Origin: Epiperipatus broadwayi
Taxonomy: Eukaryota; Onychophora; Udeonychophora; Euonychophora; Peripatidae
Assembly: GCA_028023455.1 (NCBI GenBank)
Contig: JAQFVV010006273.1
Span: 434,001-498,000 of the forward strand
Direction: 5' to 3'
DNA length: 64,000 bases
Below, piece after piece: positions 11,319 to 25,600 of this stretch (position 1 is the first letter of the stretch; each line of letters starts with the position of its first letter). Position numbers and translations under genes: made by a program. The notes under the pieces are model-generated. The model made no database searches and was not told the origin of the DNA. It was given only the letters and a program-made list of their open reading frames with translations.

Positions 11319-12587
11319 AAAAACAAGTTGGTTTTATATTTGGAATAAAAACATTCAAACTATCTATATACAAGGCTTCATTATAGTAAAACTAATATAG
11401 AATATATTACAAAAAACATTTAATGTGGAATACATTGTAAATAAGTAAAAGTAATAAAAACATGAATGAGCTTTCCAGTGAAATATTTAAAAGGGAATAA
11501 TATTTCAAAATAAAAATTATGAGATAAAATTTGTGAAAATAATCTTATTTCAATAAATTTATCTCCATTTAAATGCTTTTATTCCAGTTGAAGATAGTTT
11601 TAGATAATGATAGTTAATTAAAGAATCATTCCCCAAAATAATATTATTTTAAGCAAGAAGAGAACAATAAATGTTCTGTATACTTAATCTATAATAATTA
11701 TGTAATCAAAATGAAAAATTATACTTATGTTTGTATTGTTATAGAAAATAATAACATAAAGCACTGAAGGACAGTATTATTATGAATATTTTTTATTATT
11801 TGTATTTTCTATATGGAAGAAAAGGACTGAATGCAAAAAATAAATGTTAGCATATATCTGTATATATATGAAATTTTAATAGTAATTTAATTAATCTTTC
11901 TTTACACTAATAAGTTATATGTGTGGGTAAGATATACATTTACATGTTTTACTTATTTTTTTAGAAAAGGAACAAAATTATTTCTATCAGATTATAATTG
12001 ATATTGGAACTAGCTTTTATTAATATAAATTTTAAATAATGCTATTATGTGAATTCCATTCATGGTATAAAATATAGAATTATTTTTGTAAAATGCATAT
12101 TATTTATTTTTCTTAATCAATTGAATTAATTGCCCATTAAGATATTTTGCATATGAAAATAAATTATGCCTGCTATCTCTCTTTTATTGTGCTTTTAAAT
12201 TTTATGATCTAAACATTTAACTTATATATAAATTATATTCAACTTTAATAGTAGTTAATATTTCACACTGAATAAATTCAGTCATGATAGATTCTAATTA
12301 GTAAATTTAATATTTATGTTATTTTATTTTCTGGCATTTTGAAAGAAGTCACATAATTATTCTTATTTATATGCTTTAAAATTAAGTAATTTTGCAAATG
12401 AAATTTAATAGCACAAGATTGTTAAGTTTTATTACATTTAAACACATGTTCTATTAAATAATTTAGTTAAGTATAGGGATGTTAAACTTTATTCAAATGG
12501 GAATGTATATGATATGATCCTGAAAGAAACTGTGTTATATCATACCCAGCTGACCATGATGGTATTTTTTTTTAATCCAATAAACCT
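11319..12587. other. AT-rich noncoding DNA
   Basis: No supported feature was seen. The part just above 11319 would hold the promoter of the U2-like gene if it is live, but no convincing proximal element stands out in this A/T background. Confidence 0.5.
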
Positions 12588-12990
12588 CACATGATCACCA
12601 CTTCTTATGCTTGTGTATAACTGTTGTTAAAACAGGCAAAACTCACTATACGTATTGCCACACACAGCAAGCTAGAGTAATCAATGGATGCCAGAAGGCT
12701 TGTGCATAAAATCTCCATCTAGCGCCTACTCATCCAATATCCCCAAACTAGTTTCAGCTTGTGGCCTTTGTCAGTGAAGAGCCTTGGATCTGAGAGCACT
12801 GCACCTAGATCCTAAGGTGCAGTGCTCTCAGATCCAAGGCTCCTCATTGACGAAGGCCACAAGCCAGAATCTAGTCTGGGGATATTGGATGAGTAGGTGC
12901 TAGATGGAGATTTTATGCACAAGCCTTCTGGCATCCATTGATTAGTCTAGCTTGCTGTGTGTGGCAATATGTATAGTGAGTTTTGCCTGT
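12588..12990. mobile_element. MITE family D as a long hairpin (174-bp arms)
   Basis: The arms 12631-12804 and 12817-12990 are inverted copies of each other with only about ten differences, around a 12-nt loop ('ctagatcctaag'). The arm sequence is the same unit found in direct orientation at 45140-45345 and 45511-45977, with shared blocks 'aggcaaaactc', 'agagtaatcaatggatgc', 'catccaatatccccagac', 'gagccttggatctgagag' and 'cctagat'. The left flank 12588-12630 ('cacatgatca', 'ttatgctt') matches the outer end of the 45.5 kb copy and is not mirrored on the right. The structure therefore looks like a head-to-head dimer or foldback derivative. There is no coding capacity. Confidence 0.85.
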
Positions 12991-15852
12991 TTTTTTTTTT
13001 TCTTAATGTTATTTGTTGCATCAACTCATGATTATATTGTTATTAATTATTAGTCTCAGAGAATTTATGCAATGGATCTCAACGTTATTTCCTTAACTAC
13101 AGGCTTAATTTCACTATATGATTTATATTATTTGTCTTAATGTTTACATGAAGAAATATTGTGGAATATAATCTTATTTGTGTGTGGATAGCTTCATAGT
13201 CAGTATATTTTGATACATCTTTTTAGCAGGTATGCTATAATATAGATAATGGTGAAGGAAAATATCATTCATGTAATGATCAAGATGTACAAACCATACT
13301 GATTGTACTATATGCTAAGTAATATTATAATTTATTATTTCCATTATTATACCATAACATTATTGATTGTTATAATTATGCATTCCAAAATTTAATCTCT
13401 ATAACCAATGGATGATCACTTTATAGGAAACTTGTAAAGAAGTTTTTTGTACTAAAAAAAAAACAATAAATAGATTAACCAGAAATATCACCACTGCTTT
13501 GCTTAGTTGGAAAACAAAATTATAAAAACAATTAATTGCTGGTGTAAACTTTAGATTTCTAAACAATTACCACTTGATATTAGTCAGGAAACTTAATAAA
13601 TATTTTGTTCTTACTCAAACATAAATACTTTTCCATTAGATAAAAGAGAACATCATAGAAATAAAATACAATACTTTCTTATATAGTGAAAACATGTATC
13701 TATGATTATTTTCTAATGAAGGCATTACTGGAGTAATTCATTTTGTTTATGTTTGATGACTGATTCCTCAACAATTGTTGGTTAATATTTATTTTATTCA
13801 TATGTTACATTTAGGAAAATATTTGCTTTATGAAACATGTCTACAACATGTGCAAAAATTTGAAATATTAGGCAGCCATATTCCCATAAATCCCTTCTCC
13901 CCTCTCATCCTCAAAAAATTACTCTTATAGTAATAAAAATAGAATGATAATCACTAACATTGTTTGTTTTGTTTGGTAACAATTTTCAAATGATCTAAGA
14001 AAAATCCCAAAAAACATAAAAACTTTTTGTTGAACAACTCAAAACAGGAAAGACAAGCAATTAAAGAAGATCAAATCTTGCAAAAAACATTCCATAGTTA
14101 AGCAAGTTTCACAATGAAAAATGAATCAAGAATCTCTCATATAAAAACATGAGACTAGTAAAATAAAGTGATGAAAAAAAAATTGAAAAAACTAATCTGA
14201 AGGTGTTTGTCATATACAAAAATAACTTTCTGAATTATGGATTAGTAAAATTGCTATTAAAGCAAATTAGTAAATGTGCTACTTTATAATGCCTTATATA
14301 GCTAAGTTTAATCAAAAAATTAATATTTTAAAAGAAACTACATACAGGTTTAGAAAGTTTTCTAAACTTGAACTAGACTGATTACTGTTATTACCTGTGA
14401 GCATAGTGCTTAGGGATGATATATGACACTATCTTCATGCAAGCTCTGAGATGTACCATAGATACATAAATAAAAGGTTGAAAATACTGTACATGAGAAG
14501 CAGAAACAAAGAGTATTGTCTTGGGCAGAAAAATCAGAAAGTGCCACACCAATTGTGGTCTTCAACAAATGAACTAAAAGTATTCATTTATCTAGTGATT
14601 ATAAGATCACATCAATAAAAACCATAAAAACTGATGGTTAACCAACTCATAACAAGAGTGATATTCTAAAAATAACATAAAACTGCTTTTATTTCACAAA
14701 AACTAGATTTGTGTTAAGCTTTTCATTAGATTCCAGTAAATGCCTAATTCACTCATCCAGATTACCTAATTGCAATTGTTTTCTGCTTGGCATTATTACA
14801 GATAAGATCCACAAACTTCAATAAAAACAGAGAAGGTGATTTTATGAGAAAATTAAAGTCATAATTTTAAAATACGTTGTGTTGGGCTTAACTTCAATAA
14901 ATTTATATTGAATATTCAAGAAATCATTTTCTAAAGCATGTAATCCTTGAAAGAGAAAAAAAGGACTTTCTTTAGAAAAATTTACAGCAATTAATCATCC
15001 AATTACCAATAAGTGTAAAGAATGTTTGACAAGGTTTAGGAAAGATTAATTAGTTTTTACATTTTCAAAAGAGAAGGCATGTGGTAAGTTAAGACCTTTT
15101 AGCACATTAAGTAAAGATCAAAAGTTGATATTGAGAAACGCTAAAAATGTTCAATTTTACTAAAAAACTACTCAGTACAGATGAATTATTAGTTTATTAG
15201 AAATGATTTGGAAGTAACCTTACTAATGATATGTCATAATATGTTATTAATGCTGTTTTAACATATATAGCATAATTTGTTGCATAGTGTATTCCTATAA
15301 AACTCTTTCCAGTTGGGATAAATTATCAATTAATTGCCCTGACAGTTATTTCAGGGATAAAATAATTTCGCCAATATTTATAACATACAGCAATCCAAAG
15401 TCTAAAAACCACAAATTTTGAGCATATGTTATAAATCACAGACCATTTTAAATAGTTACTTTTCATATGGTGTATTCACAGACTATTCTTATGCGCTACA
15501 ACTAACTTATAATAAACATAAAGAACATACCCTCATAGCTCATTAAGGATACTTAATTTAAGTAAATATTACTAGATAGAATTAATGATAAATATCTTAC
15601 ACATTTTTCAGGCAAGGATTAAAATCTCAAATTGTTGTTTCCCAGGTTGAATAGGATACAGATTATCAACTCTCCCTAAAATGGATTATTTATAATTGTA
15701 AGATTCAGGATAATGTGCTTGGGGAATAAAATTATTTTTTAAGTCAATTTAAAATCTTGCATATGATTCATAAAAATCAATCAAAAGTTGTGTACACAAA
15801 GACATTTGAATTGTGTTACATTTCTTGGAATCAGATCAAGTGATTTAATGGT
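12991..15852. other. AT-rich noncoding DNA
   Basis: No open frame of note, no repeat partner in the window and no RNA gene were recognised over these 2.9 kb. Confidence 0.5.
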
Positions 15853-16050
15853 CATATTTTTACATTTACACAACAAAATCCAGAGTTCTAGAAAATTACA
15901 CTAAATCTGATCCAGATGAGGGGTTAAGAACTGGAATCTGAACACACTTCAACTCCTTTATCAGCACTCCATCATTTAAAACCCTATAAATGACATATAT
16001 GAGGTTACACTCAGTCTCAATTTGATTTATGAGCTGGCATAGAAAAGAGT
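15853..16050 (+). repeat. Dispersed repeat family E, copy 1
   Basis: Matches 62093-62275 in the same orientation: 'ggtcatatttttacattt', 'aacaaaatccagagtt', 'gatcca/gatcga gatgagg', 'ttcaactcctttat', then a weaker match through 'gagctggca'. It is about 200 bp, noncoding and diverged. Its length suits a SINE, but no box A/B pair or tail was identified. Confidence 0.6.
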
Positions 16051-16360
16051 GGAACATGAGAGTTGTGAATGATCGATAAATTACTAATAATATTAAATAA
16101 CACACACTTATGTCTAAATAAACTAATGCATATATATCAATAAATTAATATTAATTTAGATGGATTTGGAGTGATTTGAAGTGGACTGTGAGAGACAAAA
16201 TGAAACAGTATTAGAATTTAAATATCTTTAATATATAAAATAAACAAATTAATTAATGTAACAACAATTGTGCATTGGTTAGGTTTTACACACACAGTTG
16301 TTACTACAATGATGAGATGATCTAGATTACAGGAGTCTCATCTTTAAAATGCACTTTGGA

Positions 16361-17241
<881 letters not shown>

Positions 17242-17309
<68 letters not shown>

Positions 17310-17320
17310 ATGATGATGAT
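17242..17320. repeat. (TA)n followed by (GAT)5 microsatellite
   Basis: About 64 bases of perfect TA dinucleotide repeat (17242-17305) pass into five GAT units (17306-17320). The TyrIle-repeat open frames over it are artefacts. Confidence 0.97.
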
Positions 17321-18381
17321 ATATTGTGACCTTCTGAATAGGCACAAGAAACCAATTGCAATTAAATAAGACTGTATCAGTAACAGCTGGTTGCATCTAA
17401 TTAAAAAAATGAAATAATCTGAAATTAAAAAAAATTTTTTTTATTAGAAATCTAAAACTCAATGTTAGAAGCACTTGTAGATGTTATTTGAAAGTTTTGA
17501 AATAATTAATATTTTTCTTTGGTGAATATTTAATGATAGAAAGGGGGTAGCTTGTCATAGAAATTGTCAGTGTATAATCGAAGTTGATCCAAGTTTGTCT
17601 TATTTGTCTGCAGAACAGTGATTAATATTTGTTTTGGTGATTTTATGGTTTATTTGCTCTTTTGTATTTCAATCCATAGTGTAATTAGTGCAATATATTT
17701 CACTCATGGCCATAGAAACTTATATTTTGGTCAGATCAGTTTAGTACTTGTCGTAAAGTATATGTGTACATGTATGTTTGTGCCATCTTTCAACTTCATT
17801 TTTTATTCATGTACTTCATTAGACTACCAAATGTCATGTTTTACAGTAAAATATTTAATTTCATAATCAATATCTTGGATAACCAGTTTAAACACCATTT
17901 TAAATGAATTGATAGATCAATGGATCAGTGGATTATCAAATAGACAAATACACTCAATTAGTTTATTTCTCAAGTAATTATTTTTTGTTACTTTAGTAAT
18001 GCAGAAAATTTTATTATTGGTTCAATTTAATTAATATTTTTTTAAAAGACAAAATGATTTTTTTTCTGTTGCTTTTTCTTCATAACTAATTATCTCAGTA
18101 CAATGGAGCGAATGACCTTTGTTTTTTATTTGAACTTTGCGTGATTATTTTAATTGGTGGAAAGAACCAATGGCTAAGTAATAATTATATATAAAAGGGG
18201 GGTACTTTTACAAAAGTTGGCTTTTCTGTTATTACAACAATTTTCCCTCTATAAAGGATTTTTATTGCTACAATTTTTTCTCTACAAATTAGTTCTTCCA
18301 TAATTCAAACTCAAAACTACAAACTTCTATTAATTTTCTGGATGAAAATACTTAAGAAATTCTTCTTGGAAAGTGAAGACT
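17321..18381. other. AT-rich noncoding DNA
   Basis: No supported feature. An 82-codon frame at 17618-17866 is hydrophobic and Cys/Tyr-rich, with no recognisable domain. Confidence 0.45.
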
Positions 18382-19113
18382 AGTATGCAGACATAAACTA
18401 CTTTAAGACAAGGTGATTCCTCTCTATACTTCCAAGTGACTAATTTAGATTTAAAATCATTTGAGATGCATATGTGTCTCTATATTTCAAAATTGATTTG
18501 CCTAAATTTAATCTCTAATATTAAAGAAACAATTGAAATATGTGTCTATATTATATATTTGCTTTGCCTAATTTAAATCTCTAATGTTAAAGAAATAACT
18601 GGAAAGTGTGAATTTTGCTGTTATTTTGAAAAGTTTATGCTGGACATTCTCATAAAACATTTCAAAGATTCTGTATTAATAATTTATACTAGCTATAGAG
18701 GAGTAAAGTTTAAACAAACGGATATGTGCATATAATTTATTACAATAAGTATGCAGACATAAACTACTTTAAGACAAGGTGATTCCTCTCTATACTTCCA
18801 AGTGACTAATTTAGACTTAAAATCATTTGAGATGCATATGTGTCTCTATATTTCAAAATTGATTTGCCTAAATTTAATCTCTAATATTAAAGAAATAATT
18901 GAAATATGTGTCTATATTATATATTTGCTTTGCCTAATTTAAATCTCTAATGTTAAAGAAATAACTGGAAAGTGTGAATTTTGCTGTTATTTTGAAAAGT
19001 TTATGCTGGACATTCTCATAAAACATTTCAAAGACTCTGTATTAATAATTTATACTAGCTATAGAGGAGTAAAGTTTAAACAAAAGGATATGTGCATATA
19101 ATTTATTACAATA
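18382..19113 (+). repeat. 366-bp tandem duplication, nearly identical units
   Basis: Unit 1 (18382-18747) and unit 2 (18748-19113) both begin 'agtatgcagacataaacta' and end 'tttattacaata', with only a few substitutions between them. The period is 366 bp. Each unit itself holds two similar sub-blocks ('cctaatttaaatctctaat', 'ttaaagaaataa') about 70 bp apart. The high identity indicates a recent duplication. No coding sequence is involved. Confidence 0.93.
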
Positions 19114-21260
19114 TGCTTTATTATTATTATTAACAAGAAATATACTTAACCATTCACATCCTTAGAATTAAGGAATGGAATGTGTGACATATATAATTAA
19201 TGAATCACTAACTTCTATTTGAATGTGCTTATAACTAAATAAGTGGAAGAGCATCGACATTATATGTGAATATTTTTTTATTGTTCTCCTTGTTTGCAGT
19301 TGATTTGCCATTAAAATATATGATCAATAAACTTATTTGCTGAAGTGGATAATATAAATTAATCAGCTATGCACTTAATGAATGACCACTGATGATTCAG
19401 CATAAGTGCCATGATGAATGTCATGAATTAAACCATAAATTATTACTAAAAATATGCAATAATAAATATTTATTTGCTATTATTAAATGTTTCACATGTG
19501 ATATTGCCAGCAGTTTCATTACTTACTGTTAAGAACTTTTGAAATGCTCTTAATTGGATCCAATGCGTATTATGATCTCCCTGTGGAAAATTGTTATGTG
19601 ATTACTAATACCTATTATTTTATAATTATCATCATTTTCATATGTAACCAAGATGTGTCATTTACTGATTATGTAAATGAACTTTTATGTTCCAGATAAA
19701 AAAAATTAATGATTTTTTTGTAAGCATATGATAGAATAGGTAGACCAATTAAATGTCATATTTTTTATTATTTAATTATTATTTCTTTCTTCATGAATAT
19801 CTTGGAAAAGTATAATATGGAGAAATATTGTACTGGGTAATTAATTATAATTTTAATATAATTTTATTGCATACTTATGTTTCTATATGCATGTGTGGAC
19901 AACAGGAATATCTGTTGCTATTAGGAAGCTAACATCTAGCTTTGAAAAGGGGTAATTGCATAAAAATTATTATTTTCTCTTTGTGTTTTTAAGAAATTAA
20001 GAGGTCCATTTCTTAATAATTATTTTGCTTTAAATTTGAAGATTTGTAGTTCATCACAAATGAAATGTTTATTTCAATTTCTTGGCTAATGTCAAATACA
20101 GTAAAGAGTCATTTTATCTTTGCTAGAAATGATGAAAATTATTTAGCAGTAATTATTATCTTTCAAAGTTAAAATATTATAATTTTTCAGAAATGAGAGA
20201 TCCATTTTTTTAACTTATTAATTAATGTCATTACAATATTCCCTTATCGAATGTGATTTGAAATTATTTTATGTGTTATTATGCATGTATACCTGTCGGT
20301 TGTTTAATCCATTTATATAATTGTTAAATTAAAGGTAGAATAAGTTGTATTCAATCTGTTTGGATGGTGTGATGTGTCAAAAGAAGTGAAAGGATTAGGG
20401 ATTTATTTGAGAGTGAATTTTTTTTTTCATGCATAGAGTGAAAAGTATTTTGTGGCTATAGAAAAAGAAAACATTTATGATATATTGTTATAAAGATTGA
20501 GAGAACTCTCCCTCAGTTTATTGAAATATTTGTCATGAGTGAATTATATTTTCCAGATTAAATAATTGTGTGTTATAATATAGTGTATTTTCCATGTTTT
20601 TTGGTGATGAGACAAAGTCCACACCAGTAGTTAAGCCTCAGTATTATAGGATAAGGAGTCACTGTATTCTGTTATTAAATGATTAGAGTTAAGAAAGTCT
20701 ACTTAACTCTCATATACCCACTTGAGTTTATTTTCATCATTTATTCATAGCCAAGTGTAATATAGTTTGCTGATAAAAAGAAAAAGGTAGAATTGATTTC
20801 TTTCACAGAACATCTGAAGTAGAATTAGTGTTAAAGCTTGATTGCCTATGACATCATCTGTATTATGGTATTGTATCTCATTTTCATAAGTAAACCAATT
20901 GAATATAGATATGTTAATTATTTTACAACAGATAGTACAATACTGACACATGCATAAAATACTATCAGTTTTGAAAGTATGGAGAAAATATACCACTGAT
21001 TCATAAGTCTCAAATCAATATTTGAAATCATATCATACTAATTATTTTAAGTTTATATCATCAATTCTCAGAATGATTCATCCTCATTTTGAATGAGCAA
21101 GAAAAAGGAAAGAAAGTGTAGCTAATTAATAGAATTATTTAATTGATTTATGAAGGATAGCTTGACCCCCCCTCACTCACATATTTAAACCCATATTATA
21201 TTATTTTGATGTTTAACTACTTCAGTGTTAATTTTATTAGCAGAATGTTGGAGTTAGCTA
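19114..21260. other. AT-rich noncoding DNA
   Basis: Nothing supportable. An 83-codon reverse frame at 20745-20996 shows no domain signature. Confidence 0.5.
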
Positions 21261-21490
21261 ATAGCATATATGTATTTTAAGTAAAAATACCAAAAGGTTT
21301 AATTTCATATTTTATTATTTTAGTGCCTAGTGTTTATAAGTATTTCTTTCTCATAGGCATATCAGAACTGACTGATAGCTTGCTTGTATTTTAAGTAGAA
21401 ATACCAAAAAGTTTAATTTTATATTTAATTCATTTAATAGTGTTTATGTTTCTTTTCATAAGCTTATTAGAATTGACTGAGTGCTGGTAT
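21261..21490 (+). repeat. Degenerate tandem repeat, period about 114 bp
   Basis: Two full units and part of a third share 'gctaatagc/actgatagc', 'tgtattttaagta(a/g)aaatacc' (21271 and 21385), 'aaa(a/g)gtttaattt' and 'gtgtttat'. The third start is near 21465 ('gaattgactgag'). It is noncoding and diverged. Confidence 0.65.
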
Positions 21491-23818
21491 ATGTTGGAAT
21501 AAAATAAAATAAAGTTTATTTTAACATTATTTATTCTCATGTAGACTATTCAATCATTGATATTGGGGTTATCCAAAACATGTATAGGTGTAAATTAGAA
21601 ATGGAGAATGTTTATTTAATTATATCTTGTAATAAATGTTTTATTTATTTAAAAAACTTTGTTCAGAGTTATTCTTTGGCATACATTCATAGTCTAAGTT
21701 TCCACATATGCATACACACTCACATATCCAATATGATATGATTGCACTATTCCATAAATTTAATGATGAATATGTTCATATCTGATGATGTTGTCTCTCG
21801 ATTCAAACACCACATAAAATGCTTGACTAATTGATGATTCTCTGGAAATTTTATTACTCAGTTATTATTTAGGTGATGAATTGAAATCAAAATGCATTCT
21901 ATTTTTTCATTATCTAACTACTACTATTTTATTAGAATAATGCTTAGTTTATGTCATTACTTTTATTATGGTAATTAGTAGTTATTGTAAAGTATAAATT
22001 TAAAATTAAGCCATACAGTAAATTTCCTGAGATATTCCTTTATTATTTTAGATTAGACATTAATTCAGTTATTTATTTTAAATTATTGTGCAAAAAAGTT
22101 TAAGTAGTGCTATATTTTGAATTTAATTTTAACTTACCATATAGTAGAGTAAATTAGTACTGCATCTTTATTTTATTAATTTAATTCTATAACACATTAA
22201 AGGTTGTTTGATGCATTTAGAGGATGGTGAAACTTTACCAATTTCAATTATTTATTTATTCTAAAACTTAACAGATGTTTTACTCCTATTAATTCATAAT
22301 GTTTCCTCCTATATTTAGTAGGCATTTTGCACCTTATAGATCTTTGTAGCCCCCATTGAGCTAAGCTATTGTAGCACAGCATTGTAAGAGTCTCAATAAT
22401 AATCCAAAGCAAGATCAGACTAATAGTTTATTCTATTATTAATAGAATTGGTGCCCTGGATATTTGTTGATAGGAAGTGTAGGATAGGTGTTGAAGGAGG
22501 TTACAATATATATATATAATTCTCAAACTTTACTGACAAGCTAGTACAAAAGCACTTAAAAACCATATATTTATAATGAGTGTGTAGTGATATGTTGTTA
22601 AATGTAAAAACACATTCCAAAACATAGATTTATGTTTGCTAAAACCAGTAAAGAAATATTCTACTGGAGAGTTTGTAATTATCTCTCAAATGTTTACTAA
22701 ATTACTTATCTCTGCTTTGATTTATGGCATATCATAACATATCAATTAAAAATAAAATAATCAAAATAGAATAGCCATCGCTGCAGATTAGAAAAGTTAA
22801 ATAACAACTGATTACAGTTATTACATTTGAAGAATTTACTCTAATATTACATTTATATTTAGTTTTATAGTTACAGACAAGAGTGTTGCAGTTATATTAG
22901 ATTTAATATAACTGCAGATTTAATTATTTCAAAATTTAGAAACTTTATTACAGAAGTTTAATTAATCAATATTTGGTGAACATTCATTACAGTTAGCTAC
23001 CTTTAAAAAATTCATTATGAATATTCTAATAGAGATTTAAAAAGCTCTGCAGAGAAGAAATATTACCAATCTTCTTCTAGGTTAAGTTGTCTGGAATTGA
23101 ATAGGCACTAGATCTTTTCTCAAATGGTTGTCTCATTGGTGTCATTTTTGCCAGCTGTTGGTACAGTCTCCTCCATTCCATGGTGATGATGATGATTTGC
23201 AGCAAGTAGAAGATCATCATTCTATTGAAGGAAGATGGCAAAATTGGGTCTTCCAAGTCACTCATGGTAATTTTAAAACAGGCATAGCTCCTGGCAGCAA
23301 TAACTTCAATTATTATGAGAGAGAATTTTGAGTGCTAAAATTTGGTGAATTTTATGAGATTTCTAACCCCCCCCCCCTTAAAACATATTAACTTGTTTAC
23401 AACTTTCAAATTTTAATCTTTAAATTTAGCATTTTTTAAATTTTATATTAGCATCTTAGTAAAAACAAAAGAAAATCTTTAGCAAATTAAAAATAGTGCT
23501 GCTTGGATAATTTTGATTTGTCCAAATATATTTTAAATTTATTTTTAAAATCTGTGTTTGACCTCCATACAAATCTAACACAGGTGCATGTGGCATGATA
23601 TTTTTACTAAGAATTATTTAATATTTTAAAACTAAATTATCTTTGCATAGACATTTCACTATATATGTATGTCGGTCACCACTGGAATTGAAATTATATG
23701 CAAGTCTTAAGTCAAATAACAAATAAATTTATACACTAAATTTATAACAAATTAAAGATTTAAAATATAATATAATTGTGTTGTAATGCTTATTAAATTT
23801 ATTACTTTACAGCTTCAC
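21491..23818. other. AT-rich noncoding DNA with two GC-richer patches
   Basis: The patches are 22340-22500 and 23090-23330. The second contains GAT/ATC steps and short open frames on both strands (62 and 67 codons) that match no family I recognise. The first contains 'tggtgccctgg', which resembles a retroviral primer-binding motif, but it has no terminal repeat next to it and is the wrong way round for the gag remnant at 24-27 kb. Confidence 0.4.
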
Positions 23819-23819
23819 T

Positions 23820-23869
<50 letters not shown>
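23819..23869. repeat. Compound (AC)n(AT)n microsatellite
   Basis: A perfect AC dinucleotide tract of about 24 bases passes directly into about 26 bases of AT repeat. Confidence 0.95.
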
Positions 23870-23870
<1 letters not shown>

Positions 23871-24399
23871 GTGTGCTAATACCTATACATTATTTATACA
23901 ATTGAGCATTTTATTTAACACATTAAATATACTTGAATATACCTATTATACTTATATATACATAAACACGGGCAAATATATGTGCACTTGGTTGAGATTT
24001 AAATTTAGAATAAACACTACTATGGAACATAGCAGTTGAATGGGTTATCTTTCAATATATACCATTTCATATCCCTTAAGTCAATAAAAAAATGAATTTA
24101 CTTATATTTGGTTTACAATCATGAATTAATTTTTAGAATATGAATTTTAAAAGTTATTTTTGCCTGAGATTATTCCTGTGCCCTTGTTAGTCTACAACTG
24201 ATATCATGGTGCAATCAATGCATAAGGAAAATTATAATAAAAAATAAAACTAAAATACTAATTACTTTTAAAAATGAGTTATCAAAAATACAAATAAAAT
24301 ATCTAATATGCTAACTTTAGTACATGAATTGAAAACTTGCCACATTATAAGTAAAAAATATATAAATATACAAATTTTTGGAAAGAAACAGATCCATAT
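23870..24399. other. AT-rich noncoding DNA
   Basis: No supported feature. It lies on the downstream side of the minus-strand gag-protease remnant, where pol or an LTR would be expected, but neither is visible. Confidence 0.5.
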
Positions 24400-25600
24400 G
24401 TAAATATACCTAGTTTAAGTAGGATATGGGGGATTGTTGTAGTTAAAATCACTATCCAGCAGAATCCTGGGGTGAGCTGTCCAACATCTCCAAACAACAG
24501 GTATACTCACTGTTCTCAAAAAGTACTTCCCTATTTAACAAAAAAATCATTATCTTCCCCAATTTCCCTACTCATGTACAGATTCTGATTTTCAGAAGGT
24601 CCCCTCAGTAAATAACTCCAATGTGGTGGTCTTGGATTAAACTCAGAGTCAAAAAGATCATTCTTGTCTCCTGACCAAGGTCCTACATTCCTGTACTTTG
24701 TTTCCATTATCCATATGTGTTTACACTATTGAAAGACCTTATAATACTCCCTGATATGCCTATTGCTTAGTCATGCAGCCCTCATCCACAGCTGATCACC
24801 TATTCAGAAGAGGTGTGATCTCTTAATGTCTCCTTTTCCATATGCTCAATTTTAGGTAGAGCACTGATCAGTGTCTTCTCCTTCTGCTTCACATGGTGTC
24901 TCTGTAATAGGCTCTCACTTTTTTCGAACACTTTGATCAGTGTTCGACTGCCCTAGCTTAATGTGTGCTCATCTAAGTGGAATTATGTTATTCCCATAAT
25001 TGATCTGGCATTTGTGTTGTCTCAGGAAATCAGCACCAAGGACTACATTCTGGATTAATTCCTGCATCACCAAAAATGAGTGGTCAAAAGCAGTTTGGCT
25101 CCATTCAAAGTCCAAATAGACCTTATAGTCTTCTTATTATTTTATTCTCTCATCAGCCAGTTTCATTTTGGTCATATTTTCTGGGGACTATGCAATGATG
25201 GTCCCTCTTTTTCCAATATTGATATCACTTTTTGACATGAACAATATCTGGCTACCAGTATCAACTAATGTAATCACCTTCACTTCCCCAATTTTGATGC
25301 TAATAGTAGGGTATAGGCTAATATGAACACCAGCCACAACCTTCATGGTTACCAGAATATTTGACACTGAACATGTTTGTGGATCTATTTGATTCCTACA
25401 ATGAAATGGCAACTCTGAATGATATAATCTTTTGACCCTATTTGCTCTCCTTGTCTTCAATTCTAGAGGCTTCTTAGTAGAGAATCCTTCATGGCTATTG
25501 CCTGGAATCTTGCTTGATTTATCCTGCATATTTTCCCCTGGTGTTCTCAGTACAGGAGCATGCAGTCAATAGTTGTCAAGAAATGAGCCATCTCTTCTAT
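24400..25600 (-). pseudogene. LTR-retrotransposon aspartic protease remnant
   Basis: A 113-codon reverse-strand frame (25529 to 25188) ends with a retropepsin active-site segment: LVDTGSQ with the catalytic Asp near residue 90, preceded by ISIKIGEVKVIT, as expected for the strand before the active site. Reading on in the same frame through three stops reaches QNVVLGADFLRQH at about 25055-25015, the second hallmark of retropepsins (I/VLG.DFL), with a spacing that fits the family. This protease would cleave the Gag-Pol polyprotein in virus-like particles. Downstream in the expected pol direction, to about 24400, the translation is broken and no reverse transcriptase motif was found. The protease frame differs from that of the gag part upstream, as in many frameshifting elements, though decay explains it equally well. 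Confidence 0.75.

Noticed and set aside
22449-22461. 'tggtgccctgg' resembling a retroviral primer-binding site
   Set aside because: It has no long terminal repeat beside it and is oriented opposite to the only gag-like remnant nearby, so chance is more likely.
23819-23869. Tandem arrays as CRISPR-like repeats
   Set aside because: All short arrays here are simple microsatellites. No regularly spaced repeat with unique spacers exists, and the window is eukaryotic.
25017-25060. Protease remnant as a domesticated host gene
   Set aside because: Several in-frame stops between the active site and the second motif make a functional host protein unlikely.
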